Source: Burkholderiaceae bacterium 16
GTDB taxonomy: Bacteria; Pseudomonadota; Gammaproteobacteria; Burkholderiales; Burkholderiaceae
Direction of reading: 5' to 3'
DNA length: 64,000 nt
NCBI GenBank assembly: GCA_000955785.1
Contig: JYOD01000019.1
Coordinates: 1-64,000, forward strand
Numbering within the stretch: position 1 is the stretch's first letter; every line of letters starts with the position of its first letter. The notes beneath the pieces are model-generated. The model saw only the letters and a program-made list of their open reading frames with translations. It searched no databases and had not been told where the DNA came from. Positions 1 through 8,785 of this stretch are shown piece by piece. Made by a program: the position numbers and the translations under genes.

Positions 1-127
1 TGGTCGGCGTGACCGAGATCTTGCCCGGCGTCGGAAACTCGTGATATTCCAGGGCAGCTTTGCGCAGCGCCTCACGCTGCTGCTGCTTCAGGTCTTCTGG
101 GGGCGTGGGCTGCTGGGGACTGGTCAT
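1..127 (-). CDS. maeB: NADP-dependent malic enzyme, N-terminal fragment (runs off left edge)
   Basis: Only the first 42 codons are present, starting at the ATG at 127 and leaving the window at base 1. The readable peptide begins MTSPQQPTP and contains the segment ALEYHEFPTPGKISVTPT, which is the conserved start of the MaeB-type malic enzymes (malate + NADP to pyruvate + CO2). In this family a phosphotransacetylase-like C-terminal domain usually follows, but it lies outside the window. The gene is divergent from thiL across about 350 bp that holds a perfect palindrome (234-256), a candidate operator. The assignment rests on a short segment. Confidence 0.75.
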   Translation of the reverse strand, partial: MTSPQQPTPPEDLKQQQREALRKAALEYHEFPTPGKISVTPT

Positions 128-478
128 CGGCGCATCTTCCGGTCGGTGGAGCCGTTATTGACGTTACTGGAAACGAAATGGCGGGCCGGCTCCACGTACC
201 CGCGGTCTCTTCCTCTGGAACTCCGCATTTTATATTGTGAAATATTATTTCACAATAAGCGTTTTGCGCGGAGCACCTTTGCGTTTCGGTACAATATGCC
301 GCAAGCCGCCAGGGTTGACCAGCAGGGCGAAACCCGCCCCCGGCGCGGTCCTGGAGCCGGGATGTGAGTCACACCGGCGAGCTGCCGCCCCGCATGACGC
401 CAGCTTGCCACCGCAAGCCATTCGTGTGGCGGTATTACCCAGCCCTTCGCCGAATCTCCGCCGCCTCGAAACCTCCCC
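128..478. other. Divergent intergenic region maeB / thiL
   Basis: About 350 bp without a credible gene. The part near maeB (about 225-265) is strikingly AT-rich compared with its surroundings and contains the palindrome annotated separately. The thiL-proximal 200 bp are GC-rich and show no clear promoter hexamers to me. Confidence 0.6.
234..256. promoter_or_regulatory. Perfect 23-bp palindrome, putative operator
   Basis: The arms ATTGTGAAATA and TATTTCACAAT are exact reverse complements around a single central T. The site sits in the AT-rich core of the maeB-thiL gap, about 107 bp upstream of the maeB start codon. Its size and symmetry fit a dimeric transcription factor site. I cannot name the regulator. 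Confidence 0.55.
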
Positions 479-1459
479 ATGCCCGAAACCTCCAGCGCCC
501 AGCTCTCCGAGTTCGACCTGATCCGCCGTTTCTTTACCCGGCCCGCGCGCAAGGCCGTGCTGGGTGTGGGCGACGACTGCGCGCTGATCGAGGGGCGGCC
601 CGGGCACCACCTGGCCATCAGCACCGACATGCTGGTCAGCGGGCGCCACTTCTTCCCCGACGTGGCGCCGCGGGCGCTGGGCCACAAGGCGCTGGCTGTC
701 AACCTGTCCGACCTGGCGGCCATGGGCGCGGAACCCCGCGCGTTCACACTGGCGCTGGCCTTGCCCGAAGCCGATCCCGAGTGGCTGGCCGAACTGGCCG
801 CCGGCATGCTGGAACTGGCCGACGCCCACGGCTGCGAGCTGATCGGCGGCGACACCACGCGCGGCCCCCTCACGCTGAGCCTAACGGTGTTCGGCGACGT
901 GCCAGCGCACAAGGCACTGCGACGCGATGCCGCGCGCCCCGGCGACGACATCTGGATCTCCGGCACACTCGGCGATGCCCGCCTGGCACTGGGCGACTGC
1001 CGCGGCGAATGGCTGCTGCCCGAGCCCGATTTCACCGAGGTGCGCCCGCGTATGGAGACGCCGACGCCGCGCGTGGCCCTGGGCATGGCGCTGCGCGGAG
1101 TGGCTCATGCGGCACTAGACATCTCCGACGGCCTGGTTGGCGATCTGGGCCATATCCTGGCACGCTCCCAGGTGGGCGCCCTGCTCAACGTCGATGCCCT
1201 GCCGCGCTCGGAGGTGATGGCCGGCCAACCCGAGGCGCGCCAGCTGGAATGCACGCTGGCCGGCGGCGATGACTACGAACTCTGCTTCACCGCGCCCGCC
1301 GGCACCCGCGATGCCGTCGCCGCCATCGGCGCGCGGCTGGGGCTGCCGCTGACGCGTGTCGGCGCCATCACCCCCGAACCCGGCCTGCGCCTGGTCAACG
1401 AGGACGGCAACCCGAGCGCTTACTCGGGCAGCAGCTTCGACCACTTCGCTTCCTCCTGA
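479..1459 (+). CDS. thiL: Thiamine-monophosphate kinase
   Basis: ThiL phosphorylates thiamine monophosphate to thiamine diphosphate with ATP, the last step of cofactor synthesis, in the cytosol. The 326-residue product has the family length. It shows the N-terminal SEFDLIRRFF start, the metal-binding VGDDCALIE loop (about 30-38), ISTDMLVSGRHF (about 49-60), the NLSDLAAMGAEPR motif, GGDTTRG (about 123), ISDGLVGDL and the late GGDDYEL motif. It is the first gene of a plus-strand set with pgpA and a pncC/cinA-type gene, a common order in Burkholderiaceae. The ATG at 479 starts immediately before the conserved region. Confidence 0.95.
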   Translation: MPETSSAQLSEFDLIRRFFTRPARKAVLGVGDDCALIEGRPGHHLAISTDMLVSGRHFFPDVAPRALGHKALAVNLSDLAAMGAEPRAFTLALALPEADPEWLAELAAGMLELADAHGCELIGGDTTRGPLTLSLTVFGDVPAHKALRRDAARPGDDIWISGTLGDARLALGDCRGEWLLPEPDFTEVRPRMETPTPRVALGMALRGVAHAALDISDGLVGDLGHILARSQVGALLNVDALPRSEVMAGQPEARQLECTLAGGDDYELCFTAPAGTRDAVAAIGARLGLPLTRVGAITPEPGLRLVNEDGNPSAYSGSSFDHFASS

Positions 1460-1564
1460 CAAGCCAGTGTCCGCCGTGTCATGATGCAGCCATGCCGGGC
1501 GCCAGACCCTGCCCGGACCCGTTGTCCGGAAAAATCCCATCCGAACCATACGAGCCAATCCTTG

Positions 1565-2131
1565 ATGTCCGCCTACCCGCCCGGGCCTTCCGCGCACGAT
1601 CCCGCCCTGACCCTGGAAGCCGGCCAGGCCGCCAAGGTCTTGCGCCCCACGGCGCGCTTCATGCTCTCCCACCCCGCCCACCTGATCGCGCTGGGCTTCG
1701 GCTCCGGCCTGTCGCCGGTTGGCCCCGGCACGGTCGGCACCCTGTATGCGTGGCTGTCATACCTGGTGATCTCGATGTGGGTGCAGCCGGAGGCCTGGCT
1801 ATGGCTGATCGCCGGCGGCTTCCTGCTAGGGCTCTGGGCCTGCGCCCGCACCGCGCGCGACATGGGCGTGCACGACCACGGCAGCATGGTCTGGGACGAA
1901 ATCGTGGCGTTCTGGCTGGTCATGGCCTTTGTGATGCCGACCGGATTCTGGGGCCAGCTTGCGGCCTTCCTGTGGTTCCGCCTGTTCGATATCGCCAAGC
2001 CGGCGCCGATCGGGCATCTCGACCGCACGCTCAAGGGACCCGGCCTGCGCGGCGGTTTCGGCGTCATGTTCGACGATGTGATGGCCGCCTTTTACACGCT
2101 GCTGGTGTTCGCCCTGTGGCGTTCGCTGTAA
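1565..2131 (+). CDS. pgpA: Phosphatidylglycerophosphatase A
   Basis: PgpA removes the phosphate from phosphatidylglycerophosphate to give phosphatidylglycerol at the inner membrane. The 188-residue protein shows the family motif GFGSGLSPVGPGTVGT (about 39-54), then hydrophobic helices, the catalytic VWDEIVAFW segment, RLFDIAKP and a C-terminal DDVMAAFY before a last membrane helix. The start at 1565 (MSAYPPG) was chosen because the longer open frame from 1481 adds 28 residues without family resemblance. It lies 105 bp after thiL, probably in the same transcript. Confidence 0.93.
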   Translation: MSAYPPGPSAHDPALTLEAGQAAKVLRPTARFMLSHPAHLIALGFGSGLSPVGPGTVGTLYAWLSYLVISMWVQPEAWLWLIAGGFLLGLWACARTARDMGVHDHGSMVWDEIVAFWLVMAFVMPTGFWGQLAAFLWFRLFDIAKPAPIGHLDRTLKGPGLRGGFGVMFDDVMAAFYTLLVFALWRSL

Positions 2132-2167
2132 TCCGCCCTTCCCGCAACCCTTACTGAATCCGCCATC

Positions 2168-2665
2168 ATGTCCGTCAGCCGCTTGCTCGACCAGCTTGCC
2201 GTCCAGGTCGGTATTTCCCTGAACGAGAAGTCGCTGTTGCTCGCTACGGCGGAGTCCTGCACCGGCGGGCTCGTGGCCGCGGCCATTACGGATGTATCGG
2301 GTTCGTCAGGCTGGTTCGAGCGCGGCTTCATCACCTACTCCAACGAAGCCAAGTCGACCATGCTGGGGGTGCCGGCCAAGCTAATCCGCGATCACGGCGC
2401 GGTCAGCGAAGAAGTGGCGCGCGCCATGGCCGAAGGCGCCCTGCTCAACAGCCGCGCCCAGGTGGCGCTGTCCATCACCGGCGTGGCCGGACCGACCGGC
2501 GGCACGCCGGAAAAGCCGGTTGGCATGGTTTGCTTCGGCTGGAGCAACCGCATCACCACCACGGTGGAAACGCAGCGCTTTCGCGGCGACCGCCAGCAGA
2601 TCCGCCGCCAGGCCGCCGAGTACGCCATCCGCGGCCTGCTGGAGCTGGTCCGCAACGAGGCCTGA
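2168..2665 (+). CDS. pncC: Nicotinamide-nucleotide amidohydrolase (CinA C-terminal type)
   Basis: This 165-residue stand-alone CinA C-terminal domain is expected to deamidate nicotinamide mononucleotide to nicotinate mononucleotide in NAD recycling. Visible motifs are LLATAESCTGG (about 24-34), the YSNEAKSTMLGV region, VSEEVARAMAEGA and ITGVAGPTGGTPEKPVG (about 101-117). It begins 36 bp after pgpA, suggesting co-transcription with thiL and pgpA, and it converges on pyrF. There is no N-terminal molybdopterin-like CinA domain, as is usual for the short proteobacterial form. Confidence 0.9.
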   Translation: MSVSRLLDQLAVQVGISLNEKSLLLATAESCTGGLVAAAITDVSGSSGWFERGFITYSNEAKSTMLGVPAKLIRDHGAVSEEVARAMAEGALLNSRAQVALSITGVAGPTGGTPEKPVGMVCFGWSNRITTTVETQRFRGDRQQIRRQAAEYAIRGLLELVRNEA

Positions 2666-2687
2666 CGGCCGCCAACGATGCGGCGGT

Positions 2688-3506
2688 TCAGCCCTGGCGG
2701 TAGCGGTTGATGGTTTCGCGTGTCTGCAGCGCGACGTTGCGCGCGGCGCTGGCGAAATCCTTCTCGCGGCTGGCATAGAGGATGGCGCGCGAGGAATTGA
2801 TCATCATGCCGGTACCAGCGGCGGTTCGCCCAGCGCGAACAGTAGCCTCGATATCACCGCCCTGGGCTCCGATGCCCGGGATCAGCAGCGGCATGTCGCC
2901 CACGATCTCTCGCACCTTGGCAATCTCCGCGGGGAAGGTCGCCCCCACCACCAGCGACATCTGGCCGTTGGTATTCCAGCGCGTGGCGGCCGCTTCGGCC
3001 ACCACCTGGTACACGGGCTTGCCGTCCACCGGCAGGAACTGCACATCCGAGCCGCCAGGATTGGAGGTGCGGCACAGCACGATCACGCCGCGATCGGGAT
3101 AAGCCAGGTAGGGCTCCATCGAATCCAGGCCCATGTACGGATTGACCGTGACCGCATCGGCACGGTAGCGCTCGAAGGCTTCGATGGCGTATTGCTGCGC
3201 CGTCGAGCCGATATCGCCGCGCTTGGCGTCCAGGATCACGGGAATTCCGGGGTGGGCGTCATGGATATAGGCGATCAGCTGCTCAAGCTGGTCTTCGGCC
3301 CGCTGCGCCGCAAAATAGGCAATCTGCGGCTTGAAGGCGCAGACCAGGTCGGCGGTGGCGTCAACGATCTCGCGGCAGAAGGAGAAAATGGCGCCGCCCG
3401 CGCCCGTCATGGACAGGGGCAGCTTGCCGGGATCGGGGTCGAGCCCGACGCAGAGGAGGGAATCGTTGCGCTGCCAGGCTGCAGCCAACTGCTCGGTGAA
3501 AGTCAT
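2688..3506 (-). CDS. pyrF: Orotidine 5'-phosphate decarboxylase (type 2)
   Basis: PyrF converts OMP to UMP, the final step of pyrimidine synthesis. The 272-residue protein has the N-terminal [13 protein letters not shown] motif, FKPQIAYF, the catalytic [14 protein letters not shown] loop (lysine flanked by aspartates), [13 protein letters not shown] and a C-terminal RAILYAS segment, all typical of the longer type 2 family. The start at 3506 (MTFTEQL) is preferred over the 51-codon upstream extension, which has no family character. The gene ends 22 bp from pncC in convergent orientation and is divergent from an EamA transporter. Confidence 0.95.
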   Translation of the reverse strand: MTFTEQLAAAWQRNDSLLCVGLDPDPGKLPLSMTGAGGAIFSFCREIVDATADLVCAFKPQIAYFAAQRAEDQLEQLIAYIHDAHPGIPVILDAKRGDIGSTAQQYAIEAFERYRADAVTVNPYMGLDSMEPYLAYPDRGVIVLCRTSNPGGSDVQFLPVDGKPVYQVVAEAAATRWNTNGQMSLVVGATFPAEIAKVREIVGDMPLLIPGIGAQGGDIEATVRAGRTAAGTGMMINSSRAILYASREKDFASAARNVALQTRETINRYRQG

Positions 3507-3676
3507 GGAATGCTCGCTAATCTGGGTCGGCCGCATCGGCTGCGCGCCGGGCCCTGTGGGCCGGCTCGGCGCTTCCCTGCGGCAACAGTCGTTCTGCGAT
3601 TTTACCCGCTGCGTGCTATCTTCTGCCGTTCTTCCTCGATACAAAGAGCGGCGTCGCACACAGCCGCCACCCCGCC

Positions 3677-4579
3677 ATGTCTCTCGACCGCCGCAGCCTG
3701 GTGCTGCTCGTCATCCTCACACTCGCCTGGGGCATCAACTGGCCCATCATGAAACTCGGCGTGGCGCAGTTCCCGGCCATGGGATTCCGCCTGCTCTGCA
3801 TGGCCGGCGGCGTGCTGGCGCTGGGGCTGGCCTTGCGCCTGCGCGGCGAATCGCTGCGGGTCCCGGCGGGGCAGTGGCCGACCGTGATCAAGCTGGCGAT
3901 ACCCAACATGGTGTTCTGGCATCTGCTGGCGATCTGCGCCGTCAAGATGCTGTCCTCCGGGCGCGCGGCCATCCTTGGCTACACCATGCCGATCTGGGCC
4001 GTGGTCTGGGGCCTGGTGCTGTTCCGCGAACGCATTGGCGCCGCCGCCTGGATCGGCATCGCCTGCGCGCTGGCCGGCACCGCGCTGCTGCTGTCGGGCG
4101 AGATCGCGGCGCTGACCGGCAGCCCGGGCGGCACCCTGCTGATGCTGGGCGCCGCGGCCGGCTGGGGCCTGGGCACGCAGATGATGAAGCGCAGCAAGAT
4201 CGAAATGCCGATCGGCGTGCTGACCTTCTGGATGCTGGTGGTCACGCTGCCCTTCCTGCTGCTCGGCACGCTGCTGCTCGAGCATGGCTGGCGTCTGCCC
4301 AATGCCGTGGAATGGGGGGCAATCGCCTATAACGCGGTGGTGGTGTTCGCCTACTGCCACCTCGTCTGGTTCATGCTGGCGCGCAGCCTGCCGCCGGTGG
4401 TGTCGAGCCTGTCTATGATGTTCATCCCGGTGGTGGGTGTGTTCTCAGGCATGTGGATGCTGGGCGAGCAGCCTCACTGGCAGGACTATGCCGCGATCGT
4501 GCTGATGTTCGCCGCCATGGCTTCGGTACTGCTGGTGCCGCTGTTGCGCCGCTGGCGCCGGAGCGCGCGGGCGGCATGA
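3677..4579 (+). CDS. EamA/DMT-family inner-membrane transporter
   Basis: A 300-residue drug/metabolite transporter-family protein with about ten hydrophobic helices arranged as two EamA repeats of about five helices each. The first repeat begins [17 protein letters not shown], and the second includes [16 protein letters not shown] near residue 155. The short C-terminal tail is basic ([10 protein letters not shown]). Substrates of this family range from amino acids to metabolites and cannot be read from sequence. It starts 170 bp from the divergent pyrF and is followed by the 500-bp corA leader region. Confidence 0.85.
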   Translation: MSLDRRSLVLLVILTLAWGINWPIMKLGVAQFPAMGFRLLCMAGGVLALGLALRLRGESLRVPAGQWPTVIKLAIPNMVFWHLLAICAVKMLSSGRAAILGYTMPIWAVVWGLVLFRERIGAAAWIGIACALAGTALLLSGEIAALTGSPGGTLLMLGAAAGWGLGTQMMKRSKIEMPIGVLTFWMLVVTLPFLLLGTLLLEHGWRLPNAVEWGAIAYNAVVVFAYCHLVWFMLARSLPPVVSSLSMMFIPVVGVFSGMWMLGEQPHWQDYAAIVLMFAAMASVLLVPLLRRWRRSARAA

Positions 4580-5079
4580 CGGCAACACCGTGCGCCGGGG
4601 GCCTGCATTCACCCAGATTTCACTTAACAAGCCCCCCTCGTTGGGCTACACTCGCGGCCATCATAATCCCGGAGAAACTACGTGGGCAGTAGCATCGGGT
4701 GTTCGTGTTGCCGCAGCCAGATTGCGATCGCACCGAATGCCATGTCACTGCGGGCTGCGTAACGACGACCGCCGGAGCCGGACCATCCCGCTCCACCGCC
4801 TCGTCGGACTCGCCCGCAGCACATACTGCGGGTGAGTGTTCTTCCGTGCCCCTGACGGCCGCCGCCGCGCGCGCCGCCTCGTCCCGGACTTTCCCTCTCC
4901 CGGCTTGCCAGCCATGAACGGCAAACGCCATCGCCTTGCACGCTCGCAAAAGCGCGCAGCGCGATTACGCTTGCCAGCGGGCTTATGCTTCGCCATTGCG
5001 CGCGAAGCGTGAGTTCGCCCAGGGCCGGCCAAGCCTAGCCTGCGCGTTTCTTCGCCAAACGCAACAAGGAAGCCCTGGG
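4580..5079. other. 500-bp leader / intergenic region upstream of corA
   Basis: No convincing gene. A GTG at 4682, preceded by GGAGAA, opens a 26-codon reading frame ending at 4762; its predicted peptide is cysteine-rich near the front (CSCC). The remaining sequence up to the corA ribosome site (AAGGAAG near 5066) is GC-rich and non-coding by appearance. It is long enough for a structured 5' leader, but I recognise no known riboswitch. Confidence 0.4.
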
Positions 5080-6042
5080 ATGATCAACCTGTTCGTCCTG
5101 CAGAAAGGCCGGCTCGCACAGGAGCAGGTCGACGATCGCAATGAACTTCTGCAGCACAAGCCGATCTGGATCGACGTCATCAGCCCCGATGAAGAAGAAC
5201 TCGCCTGGATCAAGGAAGCGTACGGCGTAGCCCTGCCGGAACTGGAAGACCTGGGCGACCTGGAAGCCTCGGCCCGCTACTTCGAGGGTGAAGACGAGAA
5301 TATCCATATCCGCACCGACTTCCTGCTCGACGAGGAAGAGATCTCGCGCAACGTGCGCGTGGCGTTCGTGCTGACCCGCGACGTGCTGTTCTCCATCCAC
5401 GACGAAGACCTCCCGGTGTTCCGGCTGGTGCGGTTGCGCGCGCGCATGCGGCCGGGTTCGGTGCGCAACGCCAAGGACGTGCTGATGGATCTTTACGCCA
5501 CCGATGCGGAATACTCGGCGGACTCCATCGAGGAAGTCTACGAACGGCTGGAGGAAGCCAGCAAGCGCGTGCTGGCCGAAAACGTGACCGATGCCGCCGC
5601 CGCCGACGTGCTGGAAACCATCGCCCGCGAGGAAGACCTGAACGGCCGCATCCGCCGCAACGTCATGGATACGCGCCGCGCGGTCTCCTTCCTGATGCGC
5701 AGCCAGTTGCTGTCGACCGAGCAGCAGGACGAAGCCCGCCAGATCCTGCGCGATATCGACTCCATCGAGAACCACACCGCGTTCCTGTTCGACAAGATCA
5801 ACTTCCTGATGGACGCCACGGTCGGTTTCATCAACATCAACCAGAACAAGATCATCAAGCTGTTCTCGGTGGTGTCGGTGGCGCTGATGCCGCCCACGCT
5901 GATCGCCAGCATCTACGGCATGAACTTCAAGTTCATGCCGGAGCTGGACTGGTCCGCGGGCTACCCGTGGGCGATCGCGCTGATGGCGGTGTCGGCGGCG
6001 ATTCCGCTGGTGTATTTCAAGCGCAAGGGCTGGCTGAGCTAA
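5080..6042 (+). CDS. corA: CorA-family magnesium/divalent-cation channel
   Basis: CorA forms a pentameric inner-membrane channel for Mg2+ (also Co2+ and Ni2+). The 320-residue protein has the long acidic cytoplasmic domain (many E/D between residues 40 and 110), a long helical stalk, and two C-terminal membrane helices. The signature YGMNFKFMPEL, with the selectivity-loop GMN, is near residue 285. It ends in the usual basic tail (KRKGWLS). The start at 5080 (MINLFVL) follows an AAGGAAG ribosome site; the frame extends 48 codons upstream without family resemblance. Confidence 0.95.
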   Translation: MINLFVLQKGRLAQEQVDDRNELLQHKPIWIDVISPDEEELAWIKEAYGVALPELEDLGDLEASARYFEGEDENIHIRTDFLLDEEEISRNVRVAFVLTRDVLFSIHDEDLPVFRLVRLRARMRPGSVRNAKDVLMDLYATDAEYSADSIEEVYERLEEASKRVLAENVTDAAAADVLETIAREEDLNGRIRRNVMDTRRAVSFLMRSQLLSTEQQDEARQILRDIDSIENHTAFLFDKINFLMDATVGFININQNKIIKLFSVVSVALMPPTLIASIYGMNFKFMPELDWSAGYPWAIALMAVSAAIPLVYFKRKGWLS

Positions 6043-6066
6043 GTGGCGGCGCGGCTGCCGCCGTGT

Positions 6067-6831
6067 TCAGTCCGGCAGCGTGGCCGCGCCCATGCGGCGC
6101 GCGATGATATTGGCCTTGGCCTTGAAGTTCACGCGCACGTTGGCGCAGTACTGCTTCTTGTCGAAGCATTTCGGCGCCGGCAGCGCAGCGGCCAGGCGCG
6201 CTGCCTGGCCCACGCTCACCCTGGCCGCGCTGGTCTTGAAGTAGTGCTGGGCCGCGGCCTCCGCCCCGAACACGCCTTCGCCCCACTCCACTGAATTCAG
6301 GTAGATCTCGAAGATGCGTTGCTTGTCGAGCCAGAACTCGAGCATCCAGGTGATGGCCAGCTCCTGCCCTTTGCGCAGGTAGTGCTGCTCTGACGAGAGA
6401 AAGAGATTCTTCGCCAGTTGCTGGGTGATGGTGGAGCCGCCGCGCACGATGTGGCCGCGCTTCTTGTTACGCTCCCACGCATCGAGCATGGCGTCGAGTT
6501 CGTAGCCGGGATGGTTGACGAAGTCGGCGTCCTCGCTGGCGATCACCGCGCGCTTGAGGCTGCGCGAGATATCGTCATAGCCGACCCAGCGGCGGTCCAC
6601 CTGGCAGCTCCAGAAATGAAAGCCGCACAGCCGCCACTGCTCGGCCCGCATGAACGCCGTGGACGACGGGTTCACGTATTGCCAGGCAGCGATCTGCAGG
6701 AAGAAATAGACCTGCATGGCCAGCACGCCGGCGATCAGCGTGCCGAAAAGGTAGGCGAGCCAGCGCAGCGGGTTCAGACCTCCGCCGCGCGTGGCAGGCC
6801 CCGAACGGTCGGTGCGCTTGCGCTCAGCCAT
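6067..6831 (-). CDS. mtgA: Monofunctional biosynthetic peptidoglycan transglycosylase
   Basis: MtgA (GT51) polymerises lipid II glycan chains at the outer face of the inner membrane without a transpeptidase domain. The 254-residue protein has a basic N-terminus, one membrane anchor (about residues 24-50) and GT51 motifs: [15 protein letters not shown] with the catalytic glutamate, [16 protein letters not shown], a [15 protein letters not shown]-like helix and [15 protein letters not shown]. It lies 30 bp downstream of aroE on the same strand, so aroE-mtgA and the tonB-like gene probably share a transcript. Confidence 0.95.
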   Translation of the reverse strand: MAERKRTDRSGPATRGGGLNPLRWLAYLFGTLIAGVLAMQVYFFLQIAAWQYVNPSSTAFMRAEQWRLCGFHFWSCQVDRRWVGYDDISRSLKRAVIASEDADFVNHPGYELDAMLDAWERNKKRGHIVRGGSTITQQLAKNLFLSSEQHYLRKGQELAITWMLEFWLDKQRIFEIYLNSVEWGEGVFGAEAAAQHYFKTSAARVSVGQAARLAAALPAPKCFDKKQYCANVRVNFKAKANIIARRMGAATLPD

Positions 6832-6861
6832 GTTCGATGCCTGCAGGCCGCAGCGCCGCGC

Positions 6862-7758
6862 TCAACGCGCGGCTTCGGCCTGGAGTTCGGCGCGCAGCGC
6901 TGCCAGCACGGGGGCGGTGGCAGGCCGCACGCCGCGCCAGTTGTAGAAGGCTTCGGCGGCCTGCTCGACCAGCATGCCCAGTCCGTCCGCGGTGCGCGCG
7001 CCGCATTGGGCGGCGAACTTCAGGAACACCGTGGGCTCGGCGCCATACATCATGTCGTAGGCGAGCACATCCTTGCCCAGCAGCTCCGCCGGCACCGGCG
7101 GCAGTTCGCCCTGCAGGCTGCTGCTGGTGGCATTGATCACCACGTCGCAGGCGTCGTCCTCGGACAAACCCGCGAGCGCGTCAAAGCCGCCGCCCCACAA
7201 TTCCACGCCGTATTCGTCGGCCTGCTGTGCCACGTTTTCCAGGATGTCGCTGGCGCGCTGGGGCGTGCGGTTGGCCACCACGATGCGATCGGGCCGGCAG
7301 GCAATCAGCGGCAGCATGGCGCCCATGGCCGCGCCGCCGGCGCCCAGCAACAGGATGCGCTTGCCTTCGAGCAAGGTATCGAGATTGATCTCGATGTCGC
7401 GCGTTAGACCGACGCCGTCGGTGTTGTCGCCGTGGATCACGCCGTCCTCGATCCACATGGTGTTGACCGCGCCGGCGCTTTCGGCGCGCGGCGTCAGGCG
7501 CTCAGCCAGGTCATAGGCTTCGAGCTTGAAGGGGACGGTCACGTTCAGGCCGTGGCCGCCACTCTCGAAGAAGGCGCGCACGGTGGCAACGAATCCGTCC
7601 AACGGCGCCAGCAGGCGCTCGTACTCGACGGCCTCGCCGGTCTGCTGCGCGAAGGCGGCATGGATGGCGGGCGAGCGGCTGTGCGCGATGGGATTGCCGA
7701 TCACCACATAGCGGTCGGCCTGGGTCTGGGATTGCATAGTCGTAGTAGAGGACATCAT
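6862..7758 (-). CDS. aroE: Shikimate dehydrogenase
   Basis: AroE reduces 3-dehydroshikimate to shikimate with NADPH in aromatic amino acid synthesis. Motifs in order: YVVIGNPIAHSRSPAIH (shikimate site, about 17-33), LNVTVPFK with the catalytic lysine, GAVNTMW, GDNTDGVGL, and the Rossmann loop LLGAGGAAMGAM. The C-terminus has the expected GLGMLVEQAAEAF motif. The 298-residue length is normal, with a few extra N-terminal residues; M8 is an alternative start. The ATG overlaps the stop codon of the upstream tonB-like gene by 4 nt (ATGA), which implies translational coupling. Confidence 0.95.
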   Translation of the reverse strand: MMSSTTTMQSQTQADRYVVIGNPIAHSRSPAIHAAFAQQTGEAVEYERLLAPLDGFVATVRAFFESGGHGLNVTVPFKLEAYDLAERLTPRAESAGAVNTMWIEDGVIHGDNTDGVGLTRDIEINLDTLLEGKRILLLGAGGAAMGAMLPLIACRPDRIVVANRTPQRASDILENVAQQADEYGVELWGGGFDALAGLSEDDACDVVINATSSSLQGELPPVPAELLGKDVLAYDMMYGAEPTVFLKFAAQCGARTADGLGMLVEQAAEAFYNWRGVRPATAPVLAALRAELQAEAAR

Positions 7759-8711
7759 CGGGCCTGTAAGCGAGTTTCCAGCCCACTGCGCGAAAACTTG
7801 AAGGTGGAGATGACTTCGAGAATATCCTGGCGCGCCTGCATCTGCGGCGTAAAGTGGCCAAACGGCGCCGCGGCCCGCACGATCGCCACCGCCTGGCGGT
7901 CCAGCGCGGGATCGCCCGAGCTCTTGACCACGTCGATGGCATCGATGTTGTAGCCGTCGCGGTTATAGCCGAGCTTGCCCTGCCGGTTGACGTTGATCAC
8001 CAGGATCAGTTGCCCGTACAGCGGCTTGCCGTTGCGCTGGGGAAAATCGGTGGTGCCGCGCGCCTCGATCTTCTGGCGCAGGCGGTCGTAGTACTGCGCA
8101 TATTCGACTTCCTGCGCGCTGGTGGCGGTGAGCTGGTAGCGCTTGGGACGCTTGGCGTATTGCTCGAGATTGCGGCCAATCTCGGCTTCGAGCCTGGCCA
8201 TCTCGTCGAGCGAGGTACGTTCGTCCTGCCCGCGCAGCGGATGCTCCGTGCGCTGCTGGCCGGGCTTGAGCGGCTGGCTGCGCACGGCCGGCGCGGCTTC
8301 GCGCGACTGCGTCATCAGGCGCTGCTGCTCCTGCTCCATCTGCTCCACGCGGCGCTGCATCTGGCGCACCAGGTCGCCGTCCTTGGTGACGGTCTGGGCC
8401 GGTAGCGGCGTGGTCGCGCGCTGCTGGTCCTGCTCGCCGCCGCCGTCGAGGTTGGCCTGGGCCAGTACGGTGGGATTCTGCGGACGCTGCGCCGACTTGG
8501 AATTGACCAGCACCACGTCGAGCGCGGCATCGGTGCGCTTGATCTCGAACGCCTCCGGCGCCACCACGCGCACGGTCAGCAGCAGGACATGGGCAAGCAC
8601 CGAGACGACCAGCGCCTTGGCCATCGTGCTGCTGGCGTTCCACCACTGGCGGGGAGAAAAAGCGGCTTTCACGATGGGCGGGACGTTGGCTGGACGGCGT
8701 CGATGGGACAA
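7755..8711 (-). CDS. TonB-like energy transducer protein
   Basis: A 318-residue envelope protein with an N-terminal signal-anchor (about residues 31-52, MAKALVVSVLAHVLLLTV). A Gln/Glu-rich, partly coiled-coil periplasmic linker follows (about 95-185). The C-terminal domain, about 230-310, includes VINVNRQGKLGYN and VKSSGDPALDRQAVAIVRAAAPF and resembles the TonB C-terminal fold. TonB proteins couple proton motive force to outer-membrane receptors. Its placement directly before aroE, with no exbBD nearby, suggests a dedicated or structural role and not the main siderophore TonB. Confidence 0.8.
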   Translation of the reverse strand: MSHRRRPANVPPIVKAAFSPRQWWNASSTMAKALVVSVLAHVLLLTVRVVAPEAFEIKRTDAALDVVLVNSKSAQRPQNPTVLAQANLDGGGEQDQQRATTPLPAQTVTKDGDLVRQMQRRVEQMEQEQQRLMTQSREAAPAVRSQPLKPGQQRTEHPLRGQDERTSLDEMARLEAEIGRNLEQYAKRPKRYQLTATSAQEVEYAQYYDRLRQKIEARGTTDFPQRNGKPLYGQLILVINVNRQGKLGYNRDGYNIDAIDVVKSSGDPALDRQAVAIVRAAAPFGHFTPQMQARQDILEVISTFKFSRSGLETRLQAR

Positions 8712-8785
8712 GACCGGGGCCGGGGTCGGTCGGACCCCGGTTCAGACTGCGATTGTAAGGGAGCGCCTCGTTTTTTCCGAGGACC

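Noticed and set aside
8760-8785. Terminator between the tonB-like and RNase genes (CCTCG-T6-CGAGG)
   Set aside because: The T run is inside the loop, and no T tract follows the stem on the transcribed strand.
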